Counted from the stretch's first letter, positions 38,092 to 51,136 are shown. The stretch is 64,000 nt of DNA from Brugia malayi (GCF_000002995.4 NW_025062476.1:13449001-13513000), one strand, 5' to 3'. A program made the numbers and translations. Notes: generated by a model not told the origin, from the letters alone.

Positions 38092-40032
38092 ACCTTTATA
38101 TTGCTTTCTCACCTGTAATTTTCACCTATTTTACTAGTATTTCTAAAATATTTTACTGTAAATTATACCGCAATACAGATTGGATATGATAATGCATTTG
38201 ATAAAAAAGTGATAAATTTCATGGAATAATTCAATTCACCAAGATAAAATGAAAGTCGTAATCATTTTATAAATTTAATAACAATAAACAATTTTTTTTT
38301 TCCTGGGCGCATAGAAATTTGATCAATTTTAAACTAAATTTTATTATCACCTTTTAATAAATTATCACTTCTTAATAACTATTTTACAAAATTTAAAAAC
38401 AAATAAATTTTAATAATTACTTACATATTATTACTTAATATTTTTTACATATATTAAGTTAAAAATGGCTAAGTGATAATAAGTAAATGCTGAAAAAAAA
38501 AAAAAAGTAATCAAGACAAATGTAATATTTAATTAACAAAGATAAATAGCTAATTAAATACTATTAGCCTTTGAACTATAAAATTAAAAATGATTTTAAA
38601 AAAATGAAATAAATTAACAGAGCTAATTAAATTAATGAAAAATTTTTACAATACATCAATTTAGCATTTCAATCACAGATTTAATCATATAATCAAAATT
38701 ATCAATGAAGTTATAAACAATTTTTTTAAATATGCATAATTTTAGTCCTAAGCTAAATTAATATGCAAAGTAAAAAAATTATGAACATGCAAAAAAAAGT
38801 GATGAAAATATAAAAGAAAAATTAAAAAAGTTTAATTAAAATAATTTTTGAAAAAATAATTTTTTCTTTCTTTTTGATTGCATCATATTTAATCAAAATA
38901 AAACTAAAATTTAAATGATTCAAAACAAAAACAAAAATTATTCAAATAAATGTAAATAAGAGAAATTAATCGAAATAGACGAATAGAAATGAAATTAAAA
39001 AAGTTTTTCTTTCTTTTTTTAACTGTTAATAAAAGTAATTTTGAATGTAAAATATACAATAAAAATATGTCACGGTCACAAAATTTTATTTGAATAAATA
39101 AAAAGTTGCATTATTTTTCTTTCCTTTTCCTTTTCCTTTTTTTTTTTGAAATGAAAATGTCATTAACAAATTGAAAAAGTGTCAAATGATTGTCACAGCT
39201 AAAATGTTAAAAGTGTATTTGCAAGACGTATTTAAATAATGAAATTCGTGATATTGCTATTATTTACACTCCGTTATAACAGTTATAATTTAAATTTTTT
39301 AATTTACATTATTAAATTTTTTGATAAACTTTAGATTAAATCTAATTTTAAATAAATTTAACTTAATTTTATAATAGAATTTTCTTCATATTTCTCTTAT
39401 ATCATTTTTTTTTTCACTTAAATTTAAAGTATAATAGTTAAATTTTTTCGATATGAAAAAAAAAGAGATATATTCATTGGATTTAGATATTTATAAAATA
39501 CAAAAAAAAAAAAAAAATTTTTTTTTTCTTACAAAATTTAAATATTACTTTTATAATACAATGTTTATAAAATTAGGTTTAAATTTCAAATTTTATTTAT
39601 TAATTTTTATTTCTTTATTTTTTGTCTTTACATTTTACTCTTATTGCATTGCATTTGTTATTTATACTTATTTAATTTTTATGAATTTTAAGTTTTTGTA
39701 AACAAAAAAAAAAAAAAAGAAAATTCTTTTTTACTCTTTGTTGCACTTCAATTTTTTATTTGTTCAATGAATAAGAATGAAAAATCAATGTCAACTAATG
39801 ATGTCATCAATTTATTTGAAATCAATTAAATTAGTAATTATTACATTAATATCTGCTTACTCATTTAATAATTCATCGATTATCGATAAAAAAAAACTAA
39901 TTTGAAATAAAATAATTAAATAATCGAAAAGACTGATATTATAGATTGATTATTTTCATGGTAAACTGATAGTATTACGCATATTTTCCTTGTTTTTTTT
40001 AAAAAAAAAAAAATAGTTTGAATTGAAGATGG

Positions 40033-40065
<33 letters not shown>

Positions 40066-40504
40066 TAAAATTATTATCACAATTACTTCATTATTTACAG
40101 TAATTGTAATTTAAATTAATAAATATGATATGAAATCTAAAAAAAAAAAAATTAAATTATAGTTTTATAATTATTTGGAAATAAAAAATTAATTCTCAAA
40201 AATTATAATTAGTAATGATATTAAAGGAAAAAAAACGATTATTAACTTTGTAAAGGAATTAAATTTATAAATAATAGCTTTTTTTAGTTTTTTTTTTTTT
40301 TGCAAATTTTTAAATTTACGTAAATTTTTTGTTTGTTTGTTTGTTTATTTATTTATTTATTTTGTTTTCTTATAAAAATAAGACAAAATTAAGATGCAAA
40401 AAGAAAATAATAAAAACTTACAATTTTCACAAATCGATTCACAACTGCTTGCCGTATCATAACGAGTGAATTTAATTTTTATCCAAACAAGAAAAATGAA
40501 AAAA

Positions 40505-40510
40505 TGAGAA

Positions 40511-40541
<31 letters not shown>

Positions 40542-40555
40542 GGGAGAAAGAGAAA
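40505..40555. repeat. GA microsatellite
   Basis: Run of GA dinucleotides with a few GGGA interruptions. Confidence 0.9.
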
Positions 40556-43091
40556 GGTATCATTTATGTAATAATTGCAATTCTAAAAAAAAAAAAATCA
40601 ATTATATAGGAAATAAAATATATATATATATTATTCAAATTATCAGCAAATTACTCTGATTATCATTACATTATCTTTAAATTGATACAAAATTTAAAAA
40701 AAATCCAGTTTTTTACATTTTTAAAAAAAAAAATTTAAAAATTAAAATATGAAATCTTATCATATTTGAATATATTTAAATATATTCATAGTCAGTTTTT
40801 TTTTTTAAAAAAAAAAATAGATTAATTAAAGAAAAATAACAAAAAAAAAAAAAAATATTTGCTTATAATTAAAAAGTAAGAAAGTAGAAAGAAAATTTTT
40901 TAAATTTTTATCAATTTTTTTTTTTTTACTTAAAAAAGCAAAGATGTAATTTAATTTAAAAAATATTAAATAGATGATGGAATGGAAGAAAAAAATTTGA
41001 ATTAAAAAAGAATTGCTTAAGTTTAGTGTTCTCTTAATGAAAGGAAAATTTTTTGAAATTAAATTAAATTTCAAAAATTATTATTTCAAATATTTGAATC
41101 ATATTATTTCTGTTGATAACAAATGGATAGTTCAGGAAAAAAAAAAAACGAATTGATAATTGAATTAAAATTTGAAGAGGAAAATTCATTGATGAATTTA
41201 ATTGACGAAGAGAAGAGGAGAGAGAATGAAAATTTAACAAATAAGAAGATGGAGATGGAATAGATCATTGATAAAGTGATAATAATATTATATATAAGAT
41301 ATCCATATGATATGACAAAAAAAAGTCAAAAATGATAAATATAATTTTTTTAAAAATTTTTTTTTTTAATGTAATTTTTTTTTAAATAATTTTTTTACAA
41401 TAAAGTAAGTAAAAAAGCTAATGAAATAATAAGTAATGATATATTTTATATGCAAAAATTAATAATTTAGATAAATTAATTTGAAAAAAAAAAAGAAACA
41501 GCAGACAATTTAGCAAGAAATTAAAATCTTTAATTTATTATTAATTAAATTAATTAAATTATCAAATTATGAAATATTTCAAATTGATATGCAATACGAA
41601 ATATTATTATTACTGTATCACTGTTAAACTAATAATGATTAAAATTTATAGCATATTTTAATTGTATGCTTTAGCATTTAGCAAACAATAAGGTTTACTT
41701 ATACTTACTTTATTGATTGACAAGAAAGTTAAAAAGTAAAGAAGGAAAATGAAAAGAAATGAATAGATTAGAAAGGTATGAAGGAAGGAGGGAGTGAATA
41801 AAAAAATGAATAAATGATAAAGCAAAAGAGCTTAGATTATCATTTCTATTTCAAATATTTATTTATTTTTTTTTTTTTTTTTAAATAATTTTATAAAATA
41901 AAAATAGAAGAAAAAATAAATATTAAATAATGAAATATCTGAGAAAGTTAAAAAATTTAATTCTTTGTTGAATTGGTTTTTCTTCATGTATTATTATATA
42001 AAATAATAAAATGAAGGAAAAAAAAACGTGAAATCATAGCATATTTCAAATTATTGATATTTACTTTCAAAGTTTATTTGATATTTTGCTGTTGCATTTT
42101 ATTATTTATTTATCGCTTTATTTTTTTTTAATCATAAATTTTTATCATTTTAAATATAAAACTTATGATAGTGTTTGTTTGTTTTGCTATGTAAATTTCA
42201 CCTTTTTCGTTCAAACCTTTTTTTTTTAAAAAAAAAAAAAAGCAAATATGTAATCTTCGTTTTTTTTTTTTTGATAAATGTTAAATAGCAATAATTTTAT
42301 ATAAATAATTGAAAAAATTGAAGTTAAAATTTAAAAAATTTAGCACAAATATTGCATAGATTAAAGCATTCCTTCTGAAATAAAAAGACAACGATAAAGG
42401 AAGAGCAAAAGATAAACAAAAACAAAAACTAAATTAAATAATATCAGAAAAAAAAAAAAGGAAAAAAAGTTAATCTTAATTTAATAATTCATATTTTATT
42501 CTATAATATAAACAACGAAATCTTGCAATAGGCATATTAATTCTAATTATCATAAAATTTTACCTTTTTATTTTGAAGCAGAAATAATTTATAAAATTAT
42601 TTAAATAGATAAATAATTTATTGTTTATTGCAGTGAAAATGTTAAATATGACAAATAATTGGCATTCATTTTTCAAAATTTTTAAATCATTTGGAAGAAA
42701 GAAAAAAAAGCACTTAAATTCTTTAAAGTTTAATGTTAAAATTTTTTTTTACATTTTAGGAAATTCACTTCTATGCAAATATTTACATAGTATAACATAG
42801 TTATAACCAGAATAAGTAAGTTTGCTTTGAAATTAAAAAAAAAAAGAAATCGAACAGTACATCGAAACTTAATCCAATATGCAATCCAATTTAAAGATCA
42901 CAAAAAATAATACTGATAGAATGAAAAAGAAAAGATCATTAATAAACTTTGACTATAACTTTAGATTTTCCATATAATTGAAAAAAAAAAAAAAAAAAAG
43001 TGAAAAGAAATTTCCAAAACATTACCTTACCACAGCTATTTCACAAATATGTAATATGCCTTACACTTTTGAAGTGTTCACTGTGTCATCC

Positions 43092-43780
43092 ATTACGTGA
43101 CACATACAAAACTCGATATTATCGTTACGTGATACATGCAAAACTCGATAGCATTGTTACGTGACACATGCAGAACTCGATAGCATTGTTAAGTGATACA
43201 TGCAAAACTCGATAGCATTGTTACGTGATACATGCAAAACTCGATAGCATTGTTACGTGACACATGCAAAACTCGATAGCATTGTTAAGTGATACATGCA
43301 AAACTCGATAGCATTGTTAAGTGATACATGCAAAACTCGATAGCATTGTTACGTGATACATGCAAAACTCGATAGCATTGTTACGTGATACATGCAAAAC
43401 TCGACACTATCGTTACGTGATACATGCAAAACTCGATAGCATTGTTAAGTGATACATGCAAAACTCGATAGCATTGTTACGTGATACATGCAAAACTCGA
43501 TAGCATTGTTAAGTGATACATGCAAAACTCGATAGCATTGTTAAGTGATACATGCAAAACTCGATAGCATTGTTAAGTGATACATGCAAAACTCGATAGC
43601 ATTGTTAAGTGATACATGCAAAACTCGATAGCATTGTTACGTGATACATGCAAAACTCGATAGCATTGTTAAGTGATACATGCAAAACACGATAGCATTG
43701 TTAAGTGATACATGCAAAACTCGATAGCATTGTTACGTGACACATGCAGAACTCGACACTATCGTTACGTGATACATGTA
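43092..43780. repeat. 32-bp satellite array
   Basis: About 21 head-to-tail copies of a 32-bp unit with core TTACGTGATACATGCAAAAC followed by TCGATAGCATTG. Variants alternate between TTACGTGA and TTAAGTGA, and the outer copies carry GACACTATC or GATATTATC in place of GATAGCATT. There are no unique spacers, so it is not CRISPR-like. Confidence 0.95.
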
Positions 43781-45666
43781 AATTGATAAATAAACCGGGC
43801 ATGTCATCATACCTTATATATTAACAAACCTTCTATTAGTCAATACACTTTAAATGTCTGAAAATATGAATCAGTGAATAGTGAATACCTCTCTTTGAAT
43901 AGTTTTTTCTGAAAAGCTAAAAGAACAAAATGATTCACAACAAAAAGAAAAAGAAAGCAATAAATGCTAACTTTTATTGATTGTTTTTCACTAAAATTTT
44001 GCTAAAAGTATAAAGCAATCGAAAAAAAAAAAAACATTTTTCTTAAATGTTTTTTAAATTATAAAACCTTTTGAGAAAGATTTGTTTACTTTATACTTTC
44101 TACTTCAATATAAAAAGTTTAGCATAATGTTTTTTTTTTTTTTTTCTTTTTTGTTATATAAATCTAGAAAAATAACAAAATAAAAGTTAAGTTTAGGATA
44201 TGCAAAGAAAAGGATTAAATATATCATTGAAAATAACAAATGAAAAATGACAAAAAAAATTGAAATTTTTTTTTTTCTAAGTAAATTTAAATATTTTATA
44301 AAACTTGCATTTTGATAAATGCAAATGATAATTGTTTGCAACATATCAGAAGGATGACAGAACGATTGCTAATACTTTAGATATTATTGTAAATGTTTTA
44401 AGCTAACAAAAGTACATTTGAAACCAGAAAACAAAACAAAACAAAAAAAGAAAAGAAACGAAGGAAAGAAAGAAGAAAAACAAAAGATAAAATAACATAA
44501 ATTTCAATAAATTGAAAACGAAGGAAAATTTTATTATAAAATATAAAAGTGTCAAAAATTGCAGGAAAAATTCATTATATCAAAGAATGAAATAAAAAAT
44601 TTGTTAATTTTGTTGACAAAAGAGGGAAAAGTTTTTATATTTTAATAATTAATAAATTATTTTAATTTTGAATGAAAAATTATAAGTTTTTTTTTTTTTT
44701 TTTTTATTTTAAACTGATCAATTTGTCAATTTGAAAATTTTGTATTAAGTTTAATTTAATTGATGTATTTATTTTTGTTGTCTTAACTTTTAGACATAAA
44801 TAACAAAATTAAAATAAAATAAGCCAATGATTCTTTTTAATAATTATTAACTTTTTTCAATTCATCGAATAGTTTAACGGGCTGTCAAATTAAATGTAAT
44901 ATATATTATTATTTTTAATTTGTATTTTTTCCAAATTGTTTTTTTTTTTCCATTTCTCATTTTTATTTCATTTCTTACTAATTTATTATTCTATACAATT
45001 CTATTATGTACAATATCAACAATATTTAATATTAGCATAATGTAAATAATTAATTAATTCATATTATTAAAATTTAAATTTGATGAAACAATGAAGAAAA
45101 AAAAAAGAAAAGATAAAAATTTATATGAAATGAATGGAATAATATTATTATATTTTTGATAATATTACAATCATTTGCTATCATAATGGAATAAATAAAT
45201 GAATAAAAGAATAAAGAATAGATAAATAGCAATAAGTAAATAAAAAAAATTAATTAATTAATTAAGTAAATAAGTTTTTTTCTATAAAAGCAAGTATTAT
45301 TTTAACAATTATTTTGTTTTAATTAATGCAATTTTCTCTCTTTTTTTTTTTTTTTTTTGATTCAAACTAATATATATAATTTAATGATAAGAAGTGTAAA
45401 TCAATTGATTGACATTAAGCGTATATTTGTTGACGTGAGTACACGTGAGTGTATCAATATAAGCGATATGAATTTTTAAACAGATTAAATTAAAATCCAT
45501 CAATTATCTACAGAACAAAAAATCCCTACAAGACGTATTTAACACGTATTTTCATTGGAAATGACGGAGATTCACGCGGGCCGTAATTTCCTTGTTACGA
45601 GTTTCTTTTTTTTTTTGTTCGGAAGTGTAAATTTGTTGTGATTTTCACGTGCGGAATTAATTTGCA

Positions 45667-47072
45667 ATGTTTGTGATGCGATTTTGGTTTATTGCATTGA
45701 TGATAATTGATAACGTTTATGTAAACTGTATGGAACAAAAAGAGAAAAAGAAAGTTAGTAGTTTAAGATTTTTTTTAAAAAAAACTTTTGCTGCGTCATT
45801 TATTTTTTTTTTATTCTAAGAACTTTCGTATTAACATTACACTTGTAAATACGTTATTTTGAAAATCTCGAAAAAGTTGAAATTGTCAAGTAAAGATAGA
45901 TAATTAAGGTTATTGAAAATGAAGTAAAAGTTTGAGTAATCAATATTTTTTTTTGAAATTTGTGGGACATTCGGGATTATACGGAGAACGACCTGGAAAG
46001 ATTGTACGATCAGTGGGAGGAAAATGATGACGATGAATTGGAAGAGGATGAATTGCCACCATATAAACGTAAAATACAACAACCAAATCTTGATAAGATC
46101 ATGAAACAGGTATGCATTTCTATAATTGTTGCAAGTAACTCTTTGCAATAATTTTTCGATGGAGTTAACCTTCGACAACTCTTTGAGGGGTTAACTTTTG
46201 ACAATTCTTCGAGAAGTTGAATTTCTCGACAGAGTAACCCTTCTTGATTTCCATTATTCATTAGTCTTGTTTAATACTGCCAGAACTTATCTGTTCGGTT
46301 TTATGAGAGTTTGATGAGTTAAATTTGATTCAACGGTTGACATTCTAATTATATATGAATGCAGGCAGAAACACCGGAAGAGTTAATGATGCTATCAAAG
46401 AAGGGACAATCTGTAATGATGTTTGTTGGTATTGGTGACGTTAATGGTAAACGAGCGGAGAAGTTTTACACGGAAAGATGGATTGGAGTATGGCGAAACA
46501 GTCTTTTCAATAATCATATCGACGTCCAGGTCATTTCATATTAATAAGTTTTCTTTAATTTCCAATTCCTTCAAGTAAATGTGCTTAGCATAAAATAGAA
46601 GCATAATAGTTAAGTGAAATGGATATATTTTGATTAACGGTTCAGGAATGTACACCTGTTCGTTCAGTTGTTAGAACAATTGGCAGGTATATTGGTTGAT
46701 TTGTTGAAGAGAGCTACAATCGTACTATTTGTAAAAAGATGTATCGCGTATCATATTGATAGCATAATTGTTGTGGATGCTTAAAAGAGTTATAGTATCA
46801 GTTTGCTTTTAACTAACCGCTTTTCATGATTACTATATTTTGTTTAAAGTTGAACACTTTATAATTGATATTCCTAACTTTATCAGCTATAAAGTTTGTT
46901 TCAGACATTTACAATCGACGATAATCGTGCAATCTTCATGTTTGCAGATGGATCGAAGGCCTGGGAAGGAAAGGATTTCTTGTTAAAACAACCGCAAGTA
47001 AGCGAAGTATCGCTGGAAGGACGACAATATCCCGGATTGGCTTCCAGGAAGAACAAAAAGGAGGAATTGTGA
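45667..47072 (+). CDS. MESD: MESD/Boca-type ER chaperone for LDL-receptor family proteins
   Basis: ER-lumen chaperone that folds the beta-propeller/EGF modules of LRP-type receptors. Exons: 45667-45753, about 45963-46109, 46365-46529, 46905-47072. They total 567 nt, or 188 aa. Exon 1 encodes a hydrophobic signal peptide (about residues 1-21, ending VYVNC) and a Lys-rich stretch. Exon 2 has WDIRDYTENDLERLYDQWEE, the family signature. Exon 3 has a GQSVMMFVGIGDV strand and exon 4 LEGRQYPG. The protein ends KEEL, a KDEL-like ER-retrieval signal. Exon 2 has no AG at its start: an in-frame TGA at 45954-45956 limits the exon to start within 45957-45963, and no AG lies between there and 45936. The body is secure, but the junction to exon 1 is unresolved. 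Part of exon 2 and intron 2 is duplicated in inverted orientation at 51137-51841. Confidence 0.87.
46033..46268. repeat. Left arm of the MESD inverted repeat
   Basis: The 3' part of MESD exon 2 plus the start of intron 2 recurs in reverse complement at 51137-51841. The intronic part includes about three degenerate units of the GTTAAC-containing minisatellite that is expanded in the right arm. Confidence 0.9.
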
Positions 47073-48463
47073 AACATATTTTAAACTATACTAATTAATG
47101 GTTTGTTAGTGTTCAGGAAGTACTTAAACGGGTACTTAGTAAATACGCTGTACAATGCAAGATTTTTGTTAAAAGTTTAAAAGTTTAAAACTTTGCAATG
47201 TTGTATGATTCTTTTACTTTAATATGTTATGCATTATTTTCACTCTACTCTTTCCTTTTCTTGTTTTTTATCCTTTGTTGTCTTTCGGAATACTCTTCTA
47301 CATCTACTTTGATGTTGTCACTTAAATAATAATAAATCGATATTTTCCTGAATCAGCTTACCATGATGCTGTAGGAATATATGATGATATTATTCAGTTT
47401 ATTATGTTTGATATATTTCAATAAGTTTAATAAATTTGCACAATTATGATGTTATACATATTCAATAGTTGATCTTGCTACGATCTCCTGTGGTTTACTT
47501 TTATTTATTTCTCAGTATCAAAAAAATTAATCCCAACTCCCAGTTATGAGAATTGGGATTAATTTGTTAAATAAACTGAGGGTATTATTCGGATTTGAAG
47601 TTAACTCTTAAAATCTATATGATATAGCGGGAAGGATTGAAGTGTTGTTGGTGGTTATTTCACATTTTATGTCATTAATATGATCTTTAGAAATTTGGAA
47701 TAGTTTGCATGTTATCTTTCTTTTCTTAACGAAATTTTATCATCCATTTTATGTTGATATCTTTAGATTTATGTGAATTATTGATGAACGGAAAGATAAT
47801 CGATGATAATGAACCACCCGGTACTAATGATTTTGTTTTTACATCAAATAAGAATTGAAGGGGATTTTTTCTTTTTTAAATAAAAATAGATTTTGTTTTA
47901 TGTTTGAGTGAAATTGAAGCCTAGCTTTATTATTAAGAAGATTAAGAATATGTGGATTTTCAAAAAAAAAAGATATTCTCATTTTGATTCTTTATTTTTC
48001 GCTTTAAATCTAAAATAGCACTGTTAGTGACTTATATTTACATATTTTATGTCTTCAAACATTTTTGTCAGCCTTTGAGAGAGAGAGTTTATTTAAATAA
48101 TATGTGTCAGAGGATAACCTAGTTTCATTTTTGCTATCTCAGCTATATTTTGCTTATAAATTTGTCCTTTAAAATATTTAGGAGAAAAAAAAAATAGAAT
48201 AATGTGAAAGCGATCAGTTCGAGTGCTTTATTGAGTGATCCTTCGACAAATATACCAAAGGTTTATTTATTAGTTTAATTTAAATTTCATTCTAATTTTT
48301 CAGAAGCAACGATTATTTTTGTTTTTTAAGGATTTAAAAAATACATTGTGTTATTGCAGTGGAAGATTTTCTTTTATAGTACTACATAATATTGTTGCAT
48401 TGTATTATAGAAATAGGAGAAAAGGATGGACAATTTTAATTCAGTTTCAATTTATATATATTA
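47073..48463. other. Intergenic region, MESD to UBA-like gene
   Basis: MESD 3' flank, with AATAAA motifs near 47330 and 47428, and a perfect 13-bp stem hairpin at 47524-47565. A possible orphan exon lies at 47767-47858. No gene can be assigned. Confidence 0.5.
47524..47565. other. Perfect 13-bp inverted repeat (hairpin)
   Basis: AAATTAATCCCAA at 47524-47536 pairs with TTGGGATTAATTT at 47553-47565 across a 16-nt loop. It could be a structured 3' end or a small foldback. Unassigned. Confidence 0.7.
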
Positions 48464-50216
48464 ATGGAAAATTTGCTTGATTTTGAAGATTGGCAATTAT
48501 CGAAACTTAGTCAATTTTTGGTAAGTATATCTCTTTTTCCCTTAAAAGTTAATCTTATTCTATGCTACATTGTAACAATTTCAATTATTGCCAACTTAAC
48601 TAAATTATCAAATGATAAATTGGGCAATGGAAATTTTGATTTTTGATTCTTTGCAATATTCATTACTTCCATTCGTTAAGATATCAGATTTCGTTTACTA
48701 ACTTTATAAATGTTTACTATTTCATTTTGTAAAATTACACTATTCAATTAATCCTTAAGCTTTCAAACTTAATATATTTGTTGGATGGTTTAAATATTAC
48801 TTTTAATTCACTGTTACTTGCATTACTATTACTTCTTTATCAGTTTCAGTTGAGTTTTTTAACTTTATTGTTGGGTGTTATATGTATTTGTGAAAATATA
48901 TGAAATTTTTAACAGAATAAAATCCCTCTAACATTTCTGACAATTGAAATTTGAGACTTTCGGCACGCAAAAGGATTGTGCATAAGATCATATATACTCT
49001 AAGGAAGGGTGCTTATAATTGATAGATTTGTCAGAAATGTCATTAGGAAATGAAATGTAAATTAATCCTTTTCCTCTTACAAGGTTCTATTTTTGAAAAT
49101 TTTTATTCCAGAGTTAATTATGAAGCTTTATTTGTAATAAAGAAATTCTTAACTTACTATCTGTTCTAAAAACTATTTTAGGATTGTTCATTTCAGTGCG
49201 CACATCATATTTTTTGTATTAACATTTATAAGCAGTTATTGATGTGAAATTTATCAATTAATTAAGTCATTTAGGCTGTAACAAATAATCGTGATAAGGA
49301 AGCAGCTTTATCATTATTGAAATCCTTAAACTGGAATATGGAAAAAGCTATCGAGGTACATTTATTGGACAATAAAGGAAATTTGTCAACATCATCATCA
49401 GGATCTGATTTTGTTGTTATTGATCAAAATAGTTTATCGAATAGAGAACATAATGAAGAGTTCGTTATGTTTGGTTATTTTATAAAAAAATATAATTTTT
49501 TAAATGAATTTATTGAACTGTTCTGTTTTTTTGTATAATTTGATCATTTTTATTGATTTTGTTTTTTATCAATTTTTTGTATTTCTGTTTTAATATTGTA
49601 TGTGATAGTACTCGAATTGTGAGTTTTATTGGAACTTCTCATAATTTTTTTATTATATAGGTTTGTTATAGAAGATAATCGATAAATCACTAATAAAGTA
49701 TCATTTTAGCTTGATGGATTCATCTGCAATAATTTATGATACGGATTGGAAAACAGCTGTAACTTCATCTCCTGATGATACAATGCAGAATTCTATATTA
49801 TCTTTACCTGATGATACAAGGTTAAATAAATCTTTAATTATTTTTTGATATTAACAGTTACTAATTTATCTATGATAAATTCTTGTAGGCTATTTTTTAC
49901 TTTTTCACATTTCTTTTAGCTATTTTTTCTCAACCACTTTATCTTTTTATTCTATTAAGCAAAAAGAAAAAAAAAAAACTTTTATTAGTTAAAAACATTC
50001 AAAAATTTGCAATTGTTCCCTAACAGATTTGTTTACAGTGAATCAGATGACTCATGTGAAGTAATCAGTGTTAATGATGGTATTAATGCAATGAGCTATG
50101 CAAATATCAAAGAGAATATCGATGATAATGAACATTGTGATTCAAAAATTAATTTTATTCTTGGCAATTCATCGATCATGATCGATTACATGCAGCAAAA
50201 AAGTGATGATCATTGA
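48464..50216 (+). CDS. Small protein with N-terminal UBA-like domain (model partly unresolved)
   Basis: Exon 1 48464-48520 and exon 2 from 49275 give MENLLDFEDWQLSKLSQFL joined to AVTNNRDKEAALSLLKSLNW. This is a three-helix UBA-like pattern of the kind at the N-terminus of TTRAP/TDP2 and UBX proteins; those bind ubiquitin. A Ser-rich acidic tail follows. If exon 2 is not spliced the protein stops at 49538 (106 aa). Two more exons, 49710-49820 and 50027-50216, form a clean Asp/Ser-rich frame ending at TGA 50214-50216. They join exon 2 only through a weak donor (gtcaac near 49380), or they start a second small cistron at the ATG 49714 just after an AG. Function is not known and no catalytic domain is visible. 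Confidence 0.5.
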
Positions 50217-50739
50217 TAAAAGTAAACTATGATTTCTTTTTTTGTCTCTTTTTTCTTTTTTTTTCTATAAAAAATTGTGAAACATCACTGTTTTGAAGTC
50301 TTAAATTAAAATTAGAGCAGTGAAATTGCAAAATTTTGGTCTCAAATATTTGATAGGCTTTGCAGGCATTACAATTTTGCAAATGTAATTGATAAAATTT
50401 ATAAAATTAACAAAATGCTAATTATCATATTTCTTATGCTTATGCTTTTCCATTTTATGGCTTTGTAATTTGTACTATTAGAGATGAAATCATTTTTGAG
50501 TTATATGATAATTCTTTAATAATTTATTTGCTATATAACGAAAAAAAAAAACTTTTTTGCTTACTTTTTTCTTTGTATTATCATCAAATATATCTCGCAT
50601 TATTCATTGTATTAATTTGCCGCTTTTACAGTAGTAAATTTAAATTTAAACTAATCTGTTTTACAGAAATAGAAATAAGTTATTACTGCTCTTATATCAG
50701 ATGATAGCAATAGGAAGTGATAAAAATATAACATTTAAC

Positions 50740-50920
50740 AATCTCTATTAAATAAAGGAAATATTCAATTTTCCAGAGAAATGAAGCTAAAATGAAGGAA
50801 AGATTTGAAGGATTTCTGGTGAAGGAAAATTTTCTGGTAAAGAAATCTTTCAAGTCATTTTACTTCATTTTAGCTTCATTTCTATGGAAAATTGAATATT
50901 TTCTTCATTTAATATAGATT
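50740..50920. repeat. Long foldback hairpin (58-bp arms)
   Basis: Arms at 50740-50797 and 50863-50920 are reverse complements over 58 bp with about four mismatches. Inside the 65-nt loop, GAAAGATTT (50798-50806) and AAATCTTTC (50843-50851) can extend the stem. It has no terminal direct repeats or reading frame. Candidates are a small MITE-like element, a structured 3'-UTR, or a hairpin small-RNA source. Confidence 0.8.
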
Positions 50921-51136
50921 ATCTAGCTGTAAAATATATGATAAATTTTAATTATGTAATAATTATTTGTATATGATAAAACTTTATTTATATATGATAA
51001 AATTTTATTTATATATGATAATTATTTATATATGATAAAAATATATGATATATGATAATTATTTATATATATATGAAAAAAAAAAAAATGATTGTTTATA
51101 TATGATAAAATATATTTATATATGATAAAACTAAGC

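Larger units (their letters stand above)
38092..45666. other. Large intergenic region between divergent Sec6-like and MESD genes
   Basis: About 7.5 kb of very AT-rich DNA upstream of both flanking genes. The Sec6-like exon begins at 38112, so its short leader lies inside. I find no convincing exon. A less AT-rich patch at about 40424-40490, followed on the minus strand by a GTAAGT donor, might be a non-coding first exon. Contains a GA microsatellite (about 40505-40555) and the 32-bp satellite at 43092-43780. The 45400-45660 stretch is less AT-rich and probably holds the MESD promoter. Confidence 0.5.

Noticed and set aside
43092..43780. CRISPR-like regular array
   Set aside because: Units are head-to-tail with no unique spacers, and the locus is eukaryotic.
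45837..46178. Minus-strand frame opposite MESD exon 2, echoed at 51717-51995 on the plus strand
   Set aside because: The similarity reflects the inverted duplication of MESD exon 2 read in antisense, not two related genes.
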